Origin: Aphodovivens avicola
GTDB taxonomy: Bacteria; Actinomycetota; Coriobacteriia; Coriobacteriales; Eggerthellaceae
Length of the DNA stretch: 64,000 nucleotides
Assembly (NCBI GenBank): GCA_018712515.1
Contig: DVGW01000018.1
Location: forward strand, 1 to 64,000
Reading direction: 5' to 3'
Below, in pieces: positions 8,191-17,872 of this stretch. The notes beneath the pieces are model-generated. The model searched no databases, was not told where the DNA came from, and saw only the letters and a program-made list of their open reading frames with translations. Within the stretch, counting starts at the first letter, position 1; each line of letters begins with the position of its first letter. The position numbers and the translations under genes are program-made.

Positions 8191-9777
8191 ATGATCGAAG
8201 TGAAGGCCTATTCCGGGCTGATCCGCAACCACAACGAGCTCGCCGCCGAACTGGGAGTCGACATCGCCGGCTGCACGCGCGCCGAGCGCGAGGAGAAGCT
8301 GCTCGTCGCCGCGCGGCAGGCATGGGGCGACGAGATGGGCAACCACCTCAACGGCCAGTTCGCCTTCGTGCTCCACGACACCGAGACCGACGAGCTGTTC
8401 TGCGCGCGCGACCCCTTCGGCGCGGAGCTCCTCTTCTATTACGAGACCGCCGACGGCCGCCTGCTCTACGGACTGGAGATCAAGGACCTGTTCGACCAGC
8501 CCGGCTTCGTGCGCGAGCTCAACCGCGACATGATCCCGTTCTACCTGGAGTTCACCTACGTCCCCGGCGAGGACACCCTGTTCAAGGGCGTGCGCAAGCT
8601 CGAGCCGGGCGGGTTCCTCCACTTCGGCGCGCAGGGGCTCGAGCTGGGCCGCTATTGGGAGCTGGCCTTCGAACCCGACGAGTCGAAGACCCTCGACGAT
8701 TGGGCCGACGAGATCGAGGCGGCCATGGAAGGCGCCATGCGCGACATCTGCGACGAGGGCGAGGTGCCCGACAGCTTCCTTTCGGGCGGCGTGGACTCCT
8801 CCTACATCCTGGCCAAGGGCCCCACGCGCCGCGGTTTCTGCGTCTCCTACGAGGACCAGCAGGTCAGCGAGGAGGAGGACGCCCGCGCCACGGCAGCCTA
8901 CCTGGGCCGCGAGTTCGAGGGCATCTCGGTGACGCCCGAGGACTTCTTCGGCAACGTCGACGAGTTCCTGCTCGCCTACGAGCAGCCCTCCGCGGACGTG
9001 GCGGGCCTGTCGCTGTACTGCGGCTGCAAGAAGGTCGCCGAGAAGTCGAACCTGTGCTTCTCGGGCGAGGGCGCCGACGAGTTCTTCGCCGGCTACAGCG
9101 TCTACGGCAACGTCAAACGCGTCGCCGCCGGTCCCGACCCGGTGTACTTCGGCTCCACCCACATCATGAGCCCCTCCGAGGAGCGCCGCTACCTCAAGGA
9201 GTACAACCCGCGCATCACGACGCGCGACTTCATGAAGAAGCGCGGCGCGGAAGGCCGCAAGTACGATCCGCTCACCTGGATGCTCTACGTCGAGTTCCGC
9301 AGCTACTTCGAGGGCAGCATCCTGTTCAACTCCACCAAGATCTCCCGCGGCACGGGACTGGACATCCGCATGCCGTTCGTCGACAAGCGCATGCTCGACG
9401 TCGCCCTGCGCATGCCCGCCCGCTTCAAGCGCGACGGCGAGGGGAACAAGGTCGCCCTGCGCAAAGCGGCGTCGCGCGTGCTGCCGCAAGAGGTGGCCTA
9501 CCGCAAGAAGCTGGGCTTCCCCGTGCCGGTGAGCTCGTGGCTGCGCGACCCCGCCGCCAACGCCGACATCGAGCGCGCGTTCGCGAGCGCCGCCGCCGCC
9601 GAGTTCTTCAACGTCGACGAGATCGGCGCGCTGCTCGACGCGTTTTTGGGCCGCAAGCCGCGCGTGAGCCACCCCATCTGGTTCCCGCGCCACAAGGCGC
9701 TGCTGTGGCGCCACGTGTGGACGATCTACCTGTTCATCCGCTGGTACGAGCTGTTCTTCGGCAAGGACGCCGAGTAG
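8191..9777 (+). CDS. asparagine synthetase B-like protein lacking the glutaminase cysteine
   Basis: 528 residues. The C-terminal half is an asparagine-synthase domain: the ATP pyrophosphatase loop FLSGGVDSS is at 198-204 and GEGADEFFAGY at 291-302. The N-terminal half resembles the class II glutaminase fold (RDPFGAELLFY near 74-83), but neither possible start gives the MCG N-terminus whose Cys is the nucleophile; the protein opens MIEVKAYSGL. ATG at 8191 follows GAAGGATG. It may use free ammonia or make another amide or lactam bond. Strong terminators flank the gene, so it stands alone. Confidence 0.85.
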   Translation: MIEVKAYSGLIRNHNELAAELGVDIAGCTRAEREEKLLVAARQAWGDEMGNHLNGQFAFVLHDTETDELFCARDPFGAELLFYYETADGRLLYGLEIKDLFDQPGFVRELNRDMIPFYLEFTYVPGEDTLFKGVRKLEPGGFLHFGAQGLELGRYWELAFEPDESKTLDDWADEIEAAMEGAMRDICDEGEVPDSFLSGGVDSSYILAKGPTRRGFCVSYEDQQVSEEEDARATAAYLGREFEGISVTPEDFFGNVDEFLLAYEQPSADVAGLSLYCGCKKVAEKSNLCFSGEGADEFFAGYSVYGNVKRVAAGPDPVYFGSTHIMSPSEERRYLKEYNPRITTRDFMKKRGAEGRKYDPLTWMLYVEFRSYFEGSILFNSTKISRGTGLDIRMPFVDKRMLDVALRMPARFKRDGEGNKVALRKAASRVLPQEVAYRKKLGFPVPVSSWLRDPAANADIERAFASAAAAEFFNVDEIGALLDAFLGRKPRVSHPIWFPRHKALLWRHVWTIYLFIRWYELFFGKDAE

Positions 9778-9781
9778 GGGC

Positions 9782-9816
9782 AAAGAGGCCGCGAGCGCAT
9801 CGCGGCCTCTTTTTTC
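9782..9816. terminator. intrinsic terminator after asparagine-synthetase-like gene
   Basis: AAGAGGCCGCGA/TCGCGGCCTCTT stem with a 5-base loop, then TTTTTT. It lies between convergent genes and is A-rich on the left, so it may also serve the ABC operon. Confidence 0.9.
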
Positions 9817-9871
9817 CAAAACCCCTTTCCTTCGGATAGCTCGTTTTCGCAGACGCCGCAAGAGCGCATTC

Positions 9872-11608
9872 CTACAGCGCCCACTCGGCGCTTTCGGTCT
9901 GCAGGCGCACCATGCGGGCGAACAGGCCGTCCCTCGCCAGGAGCTCGGCGGGGCTGCCCTGCTCGGCGACGCGGCCGCCGTCGAGCACGATCACTTTGTC
10001 CGCTGCCATGACGGTGCGCATGCGGTGGGCTATCACGATCACCGTGCGCCCCGCGAGCAGATGCGAGAGCGCGCCTTGCACCTCGGTCTCGTTCTCCACA
10101 TCGAGCGATGCTGTCGCCTCGTCGAGAAGCACGATGGGCGCATCCTTGAGCAGCGCCCGGGCGATGGAGATGCGCTGGCGCTCGCCGCCGGAGAGCCGCG
10201 CGCCGTTCTCGCCGACCATCGTCAGGTACCCTTCCGGCATGCGGGAGACGAACCCTTCGCAGTTCGCGGCGCATGCGGCGGCGAGCACTTCGTCATCGGT
10301 CGCACCGCGCCGCCCGAGGCGGACGTTGCCCGCCACCGTGTCGTCGAAGAGCACCACATCCTGGAACACCACCGAGAAGTCGCGCAGCAGCACCTCGGGA
10401 TCCACCGTCGCCACATCCACGCTGCCAACCGTCACGCGTCCCTCGGTCGCGTCCCAAAGCCTTGCCGCTAGCCGTGCGCAAGTGGACTTGCCCGAGCCGC
10501 TCGGCCCCACAAGCGCCGTAACCTCGCCCTCCTTGGCCGTGAACGTCACACCGTCGAGCACCTTCGGCCCGCCCTCGCCGTACGAGAAGCCCACGTTCTC
10601 GAAGGCCACGTCATGTCCGCACGGCTCGAAGACCTCCGCGCCCTCCGCCAGCGGCTCGTCGTAGAAGGCCTTCATGCGGGCGGCCGAGGTCTTCGCCGAG
10701 AACAGCTCCGCGATGAGCATGAGGCACTGGTCGAACGGCGCGTAGATGCGCGACGCAACCAAAAGGAAGCAGAACAGCGTCATGAAGCCGCACGACCCGT
10801 CGAGCACGAGCATCGAGCCGACGAGGATGGTGGTGGCGATGCCCAGCCGCAGCACGATCTGCGCGCCGTTCACGCAGACGCCGCACGCGATCTCGGACTT
10901 CGCCGCCTGGCGCTCAGCCGCGTCGATGTCGGCGCGGATGTGCTCGAGGTAGCGCTCCTCCTGGTTGGTCGCTCGCACTTCGCGCACGCACTCAAGCGCC
11001 TCTTGGATGTCCTCGGAGATGGCGAGCCCCCTCATGCGCGTAGCGTGCATCATGGGTTGAAGCGCGCGGCGCGCGCCGAACAGCAGCCCGAGCGCCACCG
11101 GCGCGCTCCACAGCGCCGCAATGGCCAGCCGCCAGTCGAACGCAACAAGCCCCACCGCCGCCACGACCAGCATGATGTAGGCGCCGTAGAGCTCGGGCAG
11201 CACATGGCTGTAGGCGTGCTCGATGGTCTTCACGTCGCCCATGATGGTCTCGGTAAGGTCGGCCAGATCGCGCCTGCCGAAAAACGACAGCGGGAGCTTC
11301 CGCAGACGCTCGGCAAGCCCGATGCGCAGCCGTCCGCTCTCCTTGTAGATGACGCCGTACTGGTAGTAGTAGGCGAAGTACTCAGTGACGAACAGCACGA
11401 CGGCGAACACGGCAAGTCCGATGGCGTACGGCACGACATCGGGCAGTGCCGCGCTGCCCGTCAGATGATCTACGAACGCGCCCATCGCCAGGAAGAGCGC
11501 GCCCACTCCCGCGAACACCACGAGGTTCGATACCGCAGTCCAGACGGCTCCCAGCTTGACGTTGCGCACGCCCTCATCGGTGAGTCCGTACTTCTCTTCG
11601 ATGGACAT
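9872..11608 (-). CDS. ABC exporter half-transporter (permease-ATPase), second subunit
   Basis: 578 residues: a six-helix exporter-type membrane domain (about 1-310) then an ATPase domain with Walker A GPSGSGKST, signature LSGGERQRI and Walker B IVLLDEATASLD. All catalytic motifs are canonical. Its ATG directly abuts the stop codon of the upstream half-transporter, so the two are co-translated and surely form a heterodimer. A divergent AraC regulator recalls the siderophore-type YbtPQ/YbtA arrangement, so iron-chelate or peptide transport is possible; the substrate is not proven. Confidence 0.9.
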   Translation of the reverse strand: MSIEEKYGLTDEGVRNVKLGAVWTAVSNLVVFAGVGALFLAMGAFVDHLTGSAALPDVVPYAIGLAVFAVVLFVTEYFAYYYQYGVIYKESGRLRIGLAERLRKLPLSFFGRRDLADLTETIMGDVKTIEHAYSHVLPELYGAYIMLVVAAVGLVAFDWRLAIAALWSAPVALGLLFGARRALQPMMHATRMRGLAISEDIQEALECVREVRATNQEERYLEHIRADIDAAERQAAKSEIACGVCVNGAQIVLRLGIATTILVGSMLVLDGSCGFMTLFCFLLVASRIYAPFDQCLMLIAELFSAKTSAARMKAFYDEPLAEGAEVFEPCGHDVAFENVGFSYGEGGPKVLDGVTFTAKEGEVTALVGPSGSGKSTCARLAARLWDATEGRVTVGSVDVATVDPEVLLRDFSVVFQDVVLFDDTVAGNVRLGRRGATDDEVLAAACAANCEGFVSRMPEGYLTMVGENGARLSGGERQRISIARALLKDAPIVLLDEATASLDVENETEVQGALSHLLAGRTVIVIAHRMRTVMAADKVIVLDGGRVAEQGSPAELLARDGLFARMVRLQTESAEWAL

Positions 11609-13417
11609 CTAGGCCACCTCCTCGGACGTGATCTTCCAGTTGATGGCCTTCTTGTAGTCGGCCCACATGCGGGAGTACAGGCCGCCCGCCACCACGAGCT
11701 CATCGTGGGCGCCCTGCTCGGCCACGCGTCCGCCGTCGAGCACCACGATCCGGTCGGCATTGCGCACGGTGGATAGGCGATGCGCCACCATGAGCACCGT
11801 GCGCCCACGTGCGAGCTCGCTGAACGCACGTTGGATCTTGGCCTCGTTCTCGGGATCGGCGAAAGCTGTCGCCTCGTCGAGCACCACCACCTCGGCGCGT
11901 TTCAGGATGGCGCGCGCCAACATGAGCCGCTGCACCTCGCCGCCGGAAAGATGGGCGCCTTCCGCGCCGTACACGGTGTCGACTCCGTCGGTCAGCTTCT
12001 TGATGATGTCGTCGCACTGGGCGGCGCGAAGCGCTGCGAGCACCTCCTCGCGCGTCGCGTCGGGCCGCGCCGCGCGCACGTTCTCGAGAATGCTCTGCTT
12101 GAACAGGCGGTTCGCCTGGAACACGAACGCCACGCGATCCATGAGGTCGTGCGGATCCATGTCGCGCACGTCGACGCCGCCGAAGAGCACGCGTCCTCCG
12201 TCTGCGTCCCAGAACCGCGGCACGAGGCTCGCCGCCGTGGTCTTGCCGCCGCCGGAAGGTCCCACGAGCGCCACCGTGGAGCCCGCGGGCACCTCGAAGC
12301 TCACGTGGCTGAGCGCGGGCGACTCGGCCCCTTCGTAGGTGAAGCTCACGTCCTCGAACGCGATGGAGTTGTCTTTGGGCGCCTGCGGGCTCGCCGGCGC
12401 CGCGATCACGGGGGCCGCGAGCACCTCCTCGACGCGCGACACGGCGTCGGCAGCCGACTGGAACGCCTCGGACATGAACATCACACGCGTCATGGCCGTG
12501 GGGATGACCGCCGAGAAGATGGCGTAGAACGCGAAGTTCGCCAGGAATGTCCCGAAATCGCCCTCGCCGGGCGCCAGCAGGATGGCGACGGGCACCAGGA
12601 ACACCGCCACGCCGTTGATGACGGTGAGCGAGAGCGACTGCGGCGTCTGGCACCATTTGACGGCGTAGTCTTGCGCGAGCCGCGTGAACTCCTCGATGGC
12701 GTCATGGAACGCCTTGAAGGAATAGACCGTCTGTTGGAACACCTTCACCACGGGGATGCCGCGCACGTACTCGGTGCCCGTCTTGTTCATCTTGACGAGT
12801 GACTCCATGTACTTCGTCATGAAGTCCATACCGCGCCCGCCCATCATGTAGAACATGCAGGCAAGCGAGAGGACCACGGGCACCAGGCACGCAAGCCCGA
12901 GTCGCCAGTCGAACGCGAAGAACAGCGCGAGCATGCCGACGATCATGGCGACAGAACCCGCCGTGTCGGGCAGCTTATGCGCGAGCAGCCCTTCCGTCTC
13001 CGCCGCGCAGCCGTCAACCACGCGCCGCAGCGCGCCCGAGGCATGCGTGTCGAAGTAGCCGAGCGACGCGCGCATCAGATGCTCGGTCGCCTGCTTGCGC
13101 ATGTTCGCCGCGCAGCGGAACGCCGCCAGGTGCGTGCACATGAGTCCCGCGAAGTACAGCAGGATGGACGCCGCCGAAAAGCCGAGCGCCCACCACCCGT
13201 AGGCAGCGATGCCCGCGGCCGCGCTCCAGTCGGGCGCGACCGCGATGAGGTCGCGAGCCACAAGCCAGATGCACACATACGGGCCGAACCCCACGACCAT
13301 CGAGAGCGCCGAGAGCACGCAACCCAGATACGTGAGCGCCTTGCGCGGCCCGGCGAAGTCAAGCAGCCGCGCGACGGCACCGCGCTTGCGCGGGGACGCA
13401 TCCCCCGTCTGTTCCAT
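11609..13417 (-). CDS. ABC exporter half-transporter (permease-ATPase), first subunit
   Basis: 602 residues from the ATG at 13417, which has GGAGG 5 bases upstream; the longer frame from 13444 has none. An exporter-type membrane domain comes first, then an ATPase domain with Walker A GPSGGGKTT, signature LSGGEVQRL and Walker B VVLDEAT. The D-loop is AFADPEN instead of the usual ASLDxEN, a degeneracy often seen in one half of heterodimeric exporters. It is first gene of a two-gene operon with no gap to its partner. Confidence 0.9.
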   Translation of the reverse strand: MEQTGDASPRKRGAVARLLDFAGPRKALTYLGCVLSALSMVVGFGPYVCIWLVARDLIAVAPDWSAAAGIAAYGWWALGFSAASILLYFAGLMCTHLAAFRCAANMRKQATEHLMRASLGYFDTHASGALRRVVDGCAAETEGLLAHKLPDTAGSVAMIVGMLALFFAFDWRLGLACLVPVVLSLACMFYMMGGRGMDFMTKYMESLVKMNKTGTEYVRGIPVVKVFQQTVYSFKAFHDAIEEFTRLAQDYAVKWCQTPQSLSLTVINGVAVFLVPVAILLAPGEGDFGTFLANFAFYAIFSAVIPTAMTRVMFMSEAFQSAADAVSRVEEVLAAPVIAAPASPQAPKDNSIAFEDVSFTYEGAESPALSHVSFEVPAGSTVALVGPSGGGKTTAASLVPRFWDADGGRVLFGGVDVRDMDPHDLMDRVAFVFQANRLFKQSILENVRAARPDATREEVLAALRAAQCDDIIKKLTDGVDTVYGAEGAHLSGGEVQRLMLARAILKRAEVVVLDEATAFADPENEAKIQRAFSELARGRTVLMVAHRLSTVRNADRIVVLDGGRVAEQGAHDELVVAGGLYSRMWADYKKAINWKITSEEVA

Positions 13418-13598
13418 GGAAACCTCCGATCTTCGCAACCGCACCGCCCCGCACCTCGAGGGCGAAATCGTGCGCTTGATAGTTATATATAGTTAACTTA
13501 TCATTGCGAACGAGGAGTCCGTCCCCCATGCGGAAACCGGGGACGATCTCGAAACGATCCAAGACGATCTCGAAACCCAAGACAGGGAGGAGGCCCGT
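13418..13598. promoter_or_regulatory. divergent promoter region of ABC operon and AraC gene
   Basis: The only AT-rich stretch nearby (GATAGTTATATATAGTTAACTTATC around 13477-13503) contains the dyad TAGTTA..TATATAGTTAAC and -10-like TATATA. It probably holds both promoters and the AraC site. No convincing -35 boxes were seen. Confidence 0.4.
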
Positions 13599-14567
13599 GT
13601 GGACGCGCTGCGATCGCGCATGCCGCAGCATCTGCGGACGTTCGTCGAGCCGCAGACAGAGCAGCTCTCCATCGAGATGGAGCCCATCCGATGCGGACTG
13701 TACGGGACGCTGCCGGAACCGCTCGGGGAAGGGTTTCTCTGGACCGCCCCGCTCGGTGACGACTGCCTCGTGAGCATGCATTCGCTGCGCCTCAAAAAAC
13801 CTCTCGTGCTCGAAGAGCGACCGACGGACTTCTCCTGCATCTTCTCGGGATCGCGCGCGACGTTCCTCTCGCTGCCAGGAGCCGGATCGAACGCCCCCGC
13901 GGAAATGGAGAACCTCGCGGCGTTCTCGCAGACGGGTGGAACGACGCGTTGCCTCATGCAGGCGGACGTTCTCTACGAGTCGACGAGCATCACCTACACG
14001 CCGGACTACTTCGACAGGCTTTCGAAGGAATTCCCAGACGACTTCGAGGGTGCGGACGAGACGATGCGGTCGTTCGACCCCGCGAACCCTCCCGCCGAGA
14101 TGCGGTTCATCCTGCGCTCGTTCTCGCCCGAACGCGCAGCGCTGCCGGGCGCCGCGCCCTACTTCCATGCCAAGGCGCTCGAGGCGCTGTCCGCGCTTTT
14201 GATGCGTTCCAAGCCGGCCGAAACAAAAGCGCAGCAGGAGGACCGCGCGCTCGTCGAACGGGCCGAGGCCCTCATTTCGACGCACCTCGCCGAGCCCCTC
14301 ACCGTCGCGTCCATCGCGGCTGAACTCTACGTGGGCCGCTCCAAACTCTGCGAGGCGTTCCGACGCGTGCGCGGCAAGGGCGTTGCCGAGCTTTTGCGTC
14401 AAGAGAGGATGAATGCCGCCCTCCGGCTGATCGCCAGCGGCGAGGCGAACATCGCCGATGCGGCGCGAGCGGTCGGCTACGCACGCTCGTCCTCGTTCGA
14501 CGAGGCGTTCCGACGCGAATTCGGATGCTCGCCTACCGAATGGCGCAAAAACAGAGAGCCCCGGTAG
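13599..14567 (+). CDS. AraC-family transcriptional regulator
   Basis: 322 residues from a GTG at 13599 preceded by GGGAGGAGG. The last 100 residues hold two helix-turn-helix motifs of the AraC type (LTVASIAAELYVGRSKLCEAFRRVRGKGVAELLRQERMNAALRLI and ANIADAARAVGYARSSSFDEAFRREFGCSPTEWR). The N-terminal 220 residues are a poorly conserved effector domain. It is divergent from the ABC exporter pair and likely regulates it. Confidence 0.88.
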   Translation: MDALRSRMPQHLRTFVEPQTEQLSIEMEPIRCGLYGTLPEPLGEGFLWTAPLGDDCLVSMHSLRLKKPLVLEERPTDFSCIFSGSRATFLSLPGAGSNAPAEMENLAAFSQTGGTTRCLMQADVLYESTSITYTPDYFDRLSKEFPDDFEGADETMRSFDPANPPAEMRFILRSFSPERAALPGAAPYFHAKALEALSALLMRSKPAETKAQQEDRALVERAEALISTHLAEPLTVASIAAELYVGRSKLCEAFRRVRGKGVAELLRQERMNAALRLIASGEANIADAARAVGYARSSSFDEAFRREFGCSPTEWRKNREPR

Positions 14568-14768
14568 TCCGAGCCGATCTCGCTGCTGCCGATGCAAACC
14601 CACCGCCTCTCGCGGTTTTTCGCGATCTGCAGGACAACGCTCCTTTTGCCCTGGGAAAAGCGCCATCCCTAAATCAACTTCCATCGTTTGCGCCCGTTCC
14701 TGTAGCATAGTTGCTTCACGAACGCTTTCCCGTCGACTGCGACGCGGATCTGAGAGAAAAGGCGCTCC

Positions 14769-16127
14769 ATGGGCGTCTTCAAGAAAACCGTTGAGGTTTG
14801 GGGCTCGATCAGCCTCATCAAGCGCATCGTCATCGGCTTGGCCGTCGGCATCGCGCTGGCGCTCGCATGGCCCAACATCGCCGCCATCGAGCTTCTGGGC
14901 ACGCTGTTCAGGACGGCGCTGGCCTCATGCGCGCCGATCCTCGTGTTCTTCATCGTGATCTCCGCGCTCGCCAACGCCAAGACCACCGGCGGCATGAAGA
15001 CCGTCGTCATCCTGTACGTCATCAGCATGTTGCTGGCGGCGATCGTGTCCATCGCGGCGAGCTACCTGTTCCCCATCGAGCTCACGCTCGCCGAGGCGAC
15101 GACCGACCAGGCGGCGCCCCAGGACGTCGGCGAGGTGCTCAACTCCGTCATCCTGAGCGCGGTCGCCAACCCCATCGAGGCGCTTATCAACGGCAACTAC
15201 CTGGGCATCCTGGCTTGGGCGGTGTTGATCGGCATCGCGCTGCGCTCGGCGTCCGAGACATCCAAAGACGTCTTCAACGCCATCTCCGAGGCGGTGACCA
15301 CCATCGTGCGGTGGATCATCGCCTGCGCGCCGTTCGGCGTGATGGGCCTGGTGTACACGACGTTGTCCGACAACGGTCCCGAGATCTTCTTCGAATACGG
15401 CAGGCTCATCCTGGTGCTGGTCGGCTGCATGCTGGTCATCGCGCTGATCACCAACCCGCTCATCTGCCTGATCGCGTTCCGCAAGAACCCCTTCCCGCTG
15501 GTGCTGCGCTGCCTGAAGGACTCCGGCATCACGGCGTTTCTCACCCGCAGCTCCGCCGCGAACATCCCGGTCAACATGGTGCTCGCCGAAAAGCTCGGAC
15601 TCGACCCGAACACCTACTCGGTCTCCATCCCGCTCGGCGCCACCGTCAACATGGCAGGCGCCACGGTGACGATCAGCGTCATGACGATGGCAGCGGCCCA
15701 CACCCTGGGCATTCCCGTCGACATCCCCTCGGCGCTCATCCTGTGCGTGCTCGCCGCCGTCAGCGCGTGCGGCGCTTCGGGCGTGGCGGGCGGATCGCTG
15801 CTGCTCATCCCGCTGGCCTGCTCGCTGTTCGGCATCCCCAACGAGGTGGCGATGCAGGTCGTCGCCATCGGCTTCATCATCGGCGTGGTGCAAGACTCCT
15901 GCGAGACGGCGCTCAACTCGTCCTCCGACGTGCTGTTCACCGCGACGACCGACTACCGCGCCCGCATGAAGCGCGGAATCCCGTTCAACCCCGGCAAAGA
16001 CGACGAGCTTGTGGTGCTGTCCGACCCGACGACCCTCGCCCGCCTCTCGACCGATCCGACGAACGCAGAAGCAGAAACAGGGGCAGAGGCAGGGGCAGGA
16101 GCAGAGACGGAACCAGCGACTCGGTAA
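14769..16127 (+). CDS. sstT: serine/threonine:Na+ symporter SstT (DAACS family)
   Basis: 452 residues with the multi-helix and two re-entrant loop layout of dicarboxylate/amino acid:cation symporters. Conserved stretches GVFKKTVEVWGSISLIKRIVIGL, PLGATVNMAGATVTISVMT and SACGASGVAGGSLLLIPLACSLFG match SstT, which imports serine and threonine with sodium. The C-terminal tail is a short Glu/Ala/Gly repeat (ETGAEAGAGAETE), low complexity. The ribosome binding site GAGAAAAGG is weak. It is transcribed alone and followed by a hairpin. Confidence 0.88.
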   Translation: MGVFKKTVEVWGSISLIKRIVIGLAVGIALALAWPNIAAIELLGTLFRTALASCAPILVFFIVISALANAKTTGGMKTVVILYVISMLLAAIVSIAASYLFPIELTLAEATTDQAAPQDVGEVLNSVILSAVANPIEALINGNYLGILAWAVLIGIALRSASETSKDVFNAISEAVTTIVRWIIACAPFGVMGLVYTTLSDNGPEIFFEYGRLILVLVGCMLVIALITNPLICLIAFRKNPFPLVLRCLKDSGITAFLTRSSAANIPVNMVLAEKLGLDPNTYSVSIPLGATVNMAGATVTISVMTMAAAHTLGIPVDIPSALILCVLAAVSACGASGVAGGSLLLIPLACSLFGIPNEVAMQVVAIGFIIGVVQDSCETALNSSSDVLFTATTDYRARMKRGIPFNPGKDDELVVLSDPTTLARLSTDPTNAEAETGAEAGAGAETEPATR

Positions 16128-16145
16128 ATCATCGCCCAAAAGAGA

Positions 16146-16195
16146 GCCGCCTCCCATCCCCGGACTTTTCGCCCGAAGGATGCGAGGCGGCCAAA
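16146..16195 (+). terminator. hairpin after sstT
   Basis: GCCGCCTC and GAGGCGGC form an 8-bp stem with a 30-base loop. AAAAA follows on this strand, so as an intrinsic terminator it is better placed for the minus strand; assignment is uncertain. Confidence 0.4.
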
Positions 16196-16417
16196 AAGGA
16201 CTCTGAAGTCATTCGACGGATCGTTCCGCAGAATGACGGGCGGCGGCTTACTGCCCCATGCGGCCGCAGGTTCGATGCCCCACCCCACGCCATGCGACGG
16301 CAGGCTCGACACCCCGCCCCGCGCAGCCGTGCGCTCGACGCCGTGCCGACCCTGCCGCATGGCGCGAGACCTCCTATAATGGAACCCATCATCGCCTCGA
16401 TCGGAAAGGGGACCGCC

Positions 16418-17599
16418 ATGGCCTTCGACGTTTCCAAGATCAACATCCCCCTCGGATTCGGCTGCATGCGCTTCGACGGGCGCGCCGACGACACCGTCGA
16501 TATCGCGCAGGTGAGCGAGATGATCGACTGCTACATGGAAGCCGGCGGCAACTACTTCGACACCGCCTGGGCCTACCCCAACTCCGAGAAGACCCTGCGC
16601 AAGGCGCTGGTCGAGCGCCATCCGCGCGATTCGTACCTGATCGCGTCCAAGTGCGTGGCGTGGAGCAACTGCACCTGCAAGGAGGACCTGGAGGCGCAGC
16701 TGCAGGAGACGCTCGCCACGCTGGGCATCGACTATCTGGACGTGTACCTCATGCACAACCTGGGCGGCACGCGCACCGCATCGTTCGAGAAGTACGACGC
16801 TTGGGAGTTCGTGAAGAGCGTGAAGGAGCGCGGGCTCGCCAAGCACATCGGCTTCTCGGCGCACTGCACGCCCGAAGAGCTGGAAGGCTTCATCGCCGCG
16901 TACCCCGAAGCCGAGATCATCCAGCTGCAGGCCAACTACAGCGACTGGGACAGCCCCGACTTCCGCGAGCGCGAGTGCGTGGAGCTGGCGCACGCGCACG
17001 GCTTCCCCGTCATCGCCATGGAGCCGGTGAAGGGCGGCATCCTGGCCGACCCGCCGCAAGCCGTGAGGGACATCCTGGACGAGACGATGTCCGACGACTC
17101 CTACGCCACCGCCGCGCTGCGCTTCACGGCCAGCCAACCCGGCATCGTCGTGACGCTTTCGGGCATGAGCACGCTCGAGCAGGTGCAGGACAACTGCCGC
17201 GCTTTCCGGGACTTCAAGCCGCTTGACGACGGGGAGCTTGCCGCCATCGACCGCGCCCGCTCCGCCCTGAAGGAAGGCGGCACCGTGCAGTGCACCAGCT
17301 GCGATTACTGCGCCAAGGTGTGCCCGCTAAACATCGGCATCTCGCAGTCGCTCGCCGTGCTGAACCATTTCATCAACTACGGCGATGCCGCGTCCGCCGG
17401 CTACCAGATGGGCTTCGTGGTGCGGTTCAACGCGGGCAAGAGCATGATCACCGAGTGCATCCGCTGCGGCGCATGCGAGGACGCCTGCCCGCAGAACCTG
17501 CCCATCCTGGAGTACTTCGACCGCATCAACGACGAGATCTTCTCGGTGGAGCCCGAGCAGCCGGCGCTCATGCGCGGCAGCACCGTCGGGAAGCGCTAG
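16418..17599 (+). CDS. aldo/keto reductase with C-terminal ferredoxin-type Fe-S domain
   Basis: 393 residues from ATG 16418 behind GAAAGGGG. Residues 1-280 are an aldo/keto reductase TIM barrel (PLGFGCMRF, NYFDTAWAYPNSE, DYLDVYLMHNL, HIGFSAHC). The C-terminus carries two cysteine clusters, CTSCDYCAKVCPLNIGI near 291 and CIRCGACEDACPQNLPI near 346, so it probably holds two 4Fe-4S centres. This combination is common in anaerobes and may take electrons from ferredoxin instead of NADPH. The substrate is unknown. Confidence 0.9.
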   Translation: MAFDVSKINIPLGFGCMRFDGRADDTVDIAQVSEMIDCYMEAGGNYFDTAWAYPNSEKTLRKALVERHPRDSYLIASKCVAWSNCTCKEDLEAQLQETLATLGIDYLDVYLMHNLGGTRTASFEKYDAWEFVKSVKERGLAKHIGFSAHCTPEELEGFIAAYPEAEIIQLQANYSDWDSPDFRERECVELAHAHGFPVIAMEPVKGGILADPPQAVRDILDETMSDDSYATAALRFTASQPGIVVTLSGMSTLEQVQDNCRAFRDFKPLDDGELAAIDRARSALKEGGTVQCTSCDYCAKVCPLNIGISQSLAVLNHFINYGDAASAGYQMGFVVRFNAGKSMITECIRCGACEDACPQNLPILEYFDRINDEIFSVEPEQPALMRGSTVGKR

Positions 17600-17616
17600 C
17601 AGGCAAACCGAACGGG

Positions 17617-17692
17617 CGCATCGCGCTAAATCGAACGTTCGCGTCATAACGCATCCTGAAGATGACGCGTTTAATCGATTTAGCGCGATGCG
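17617..17692. repeat. large palindrome (element E, copy 1)
   Basis: CGCATCGCGCTAAATCGA at 17617-17634 and its exact complement at 17675-17692 form an 18-bp perfect inverted repeat. Inside it is a second stem, GCGTCAT/ATGACGC (17641-17647 and 17662-17668). It lies 17 bases after the aldo/keto reductase stop. There is no T run. Confidence 0.85.
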
Positions 17693-17786
17693 TCTTGGCA
17701 TCCTTTTTCAAATGCAACAGATGCACGCTATTCACCTGGGGTTTTCCAGCTCGGCAAATGAAGACCCCATTTCACCGTCGCAAAAA

Positions 17787-17854
17787 TCGCGCTAAATCGA
17801 GCTTCCCTGCCATCGAACGCCCCGAGAGCGGCAAGATCGCACGATTTAGCGCGA
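17787..17854. repeat. large palindrome (element E, copy 2)
   Basis: TCGCGCTAAATCG at 17787-17799 and its exact complement at 17842-17854 share the core of the copy 95 bp away. It lies 18 bases beyond the cstA stop codon. The two copies sit back to back between the convergent genes. Confidence 0.85.
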
Positions 17855-17872
17855 CGAATCACCTTTTCGGCA

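Noticed and set aside
8128..9861. A 577-residue minus-strand frame opposite the asparagine-synthetase-like gene
   Set aside because: Same kind of GC shadow; repetitive Ala/Val/Glu/Arg composition and no motif.
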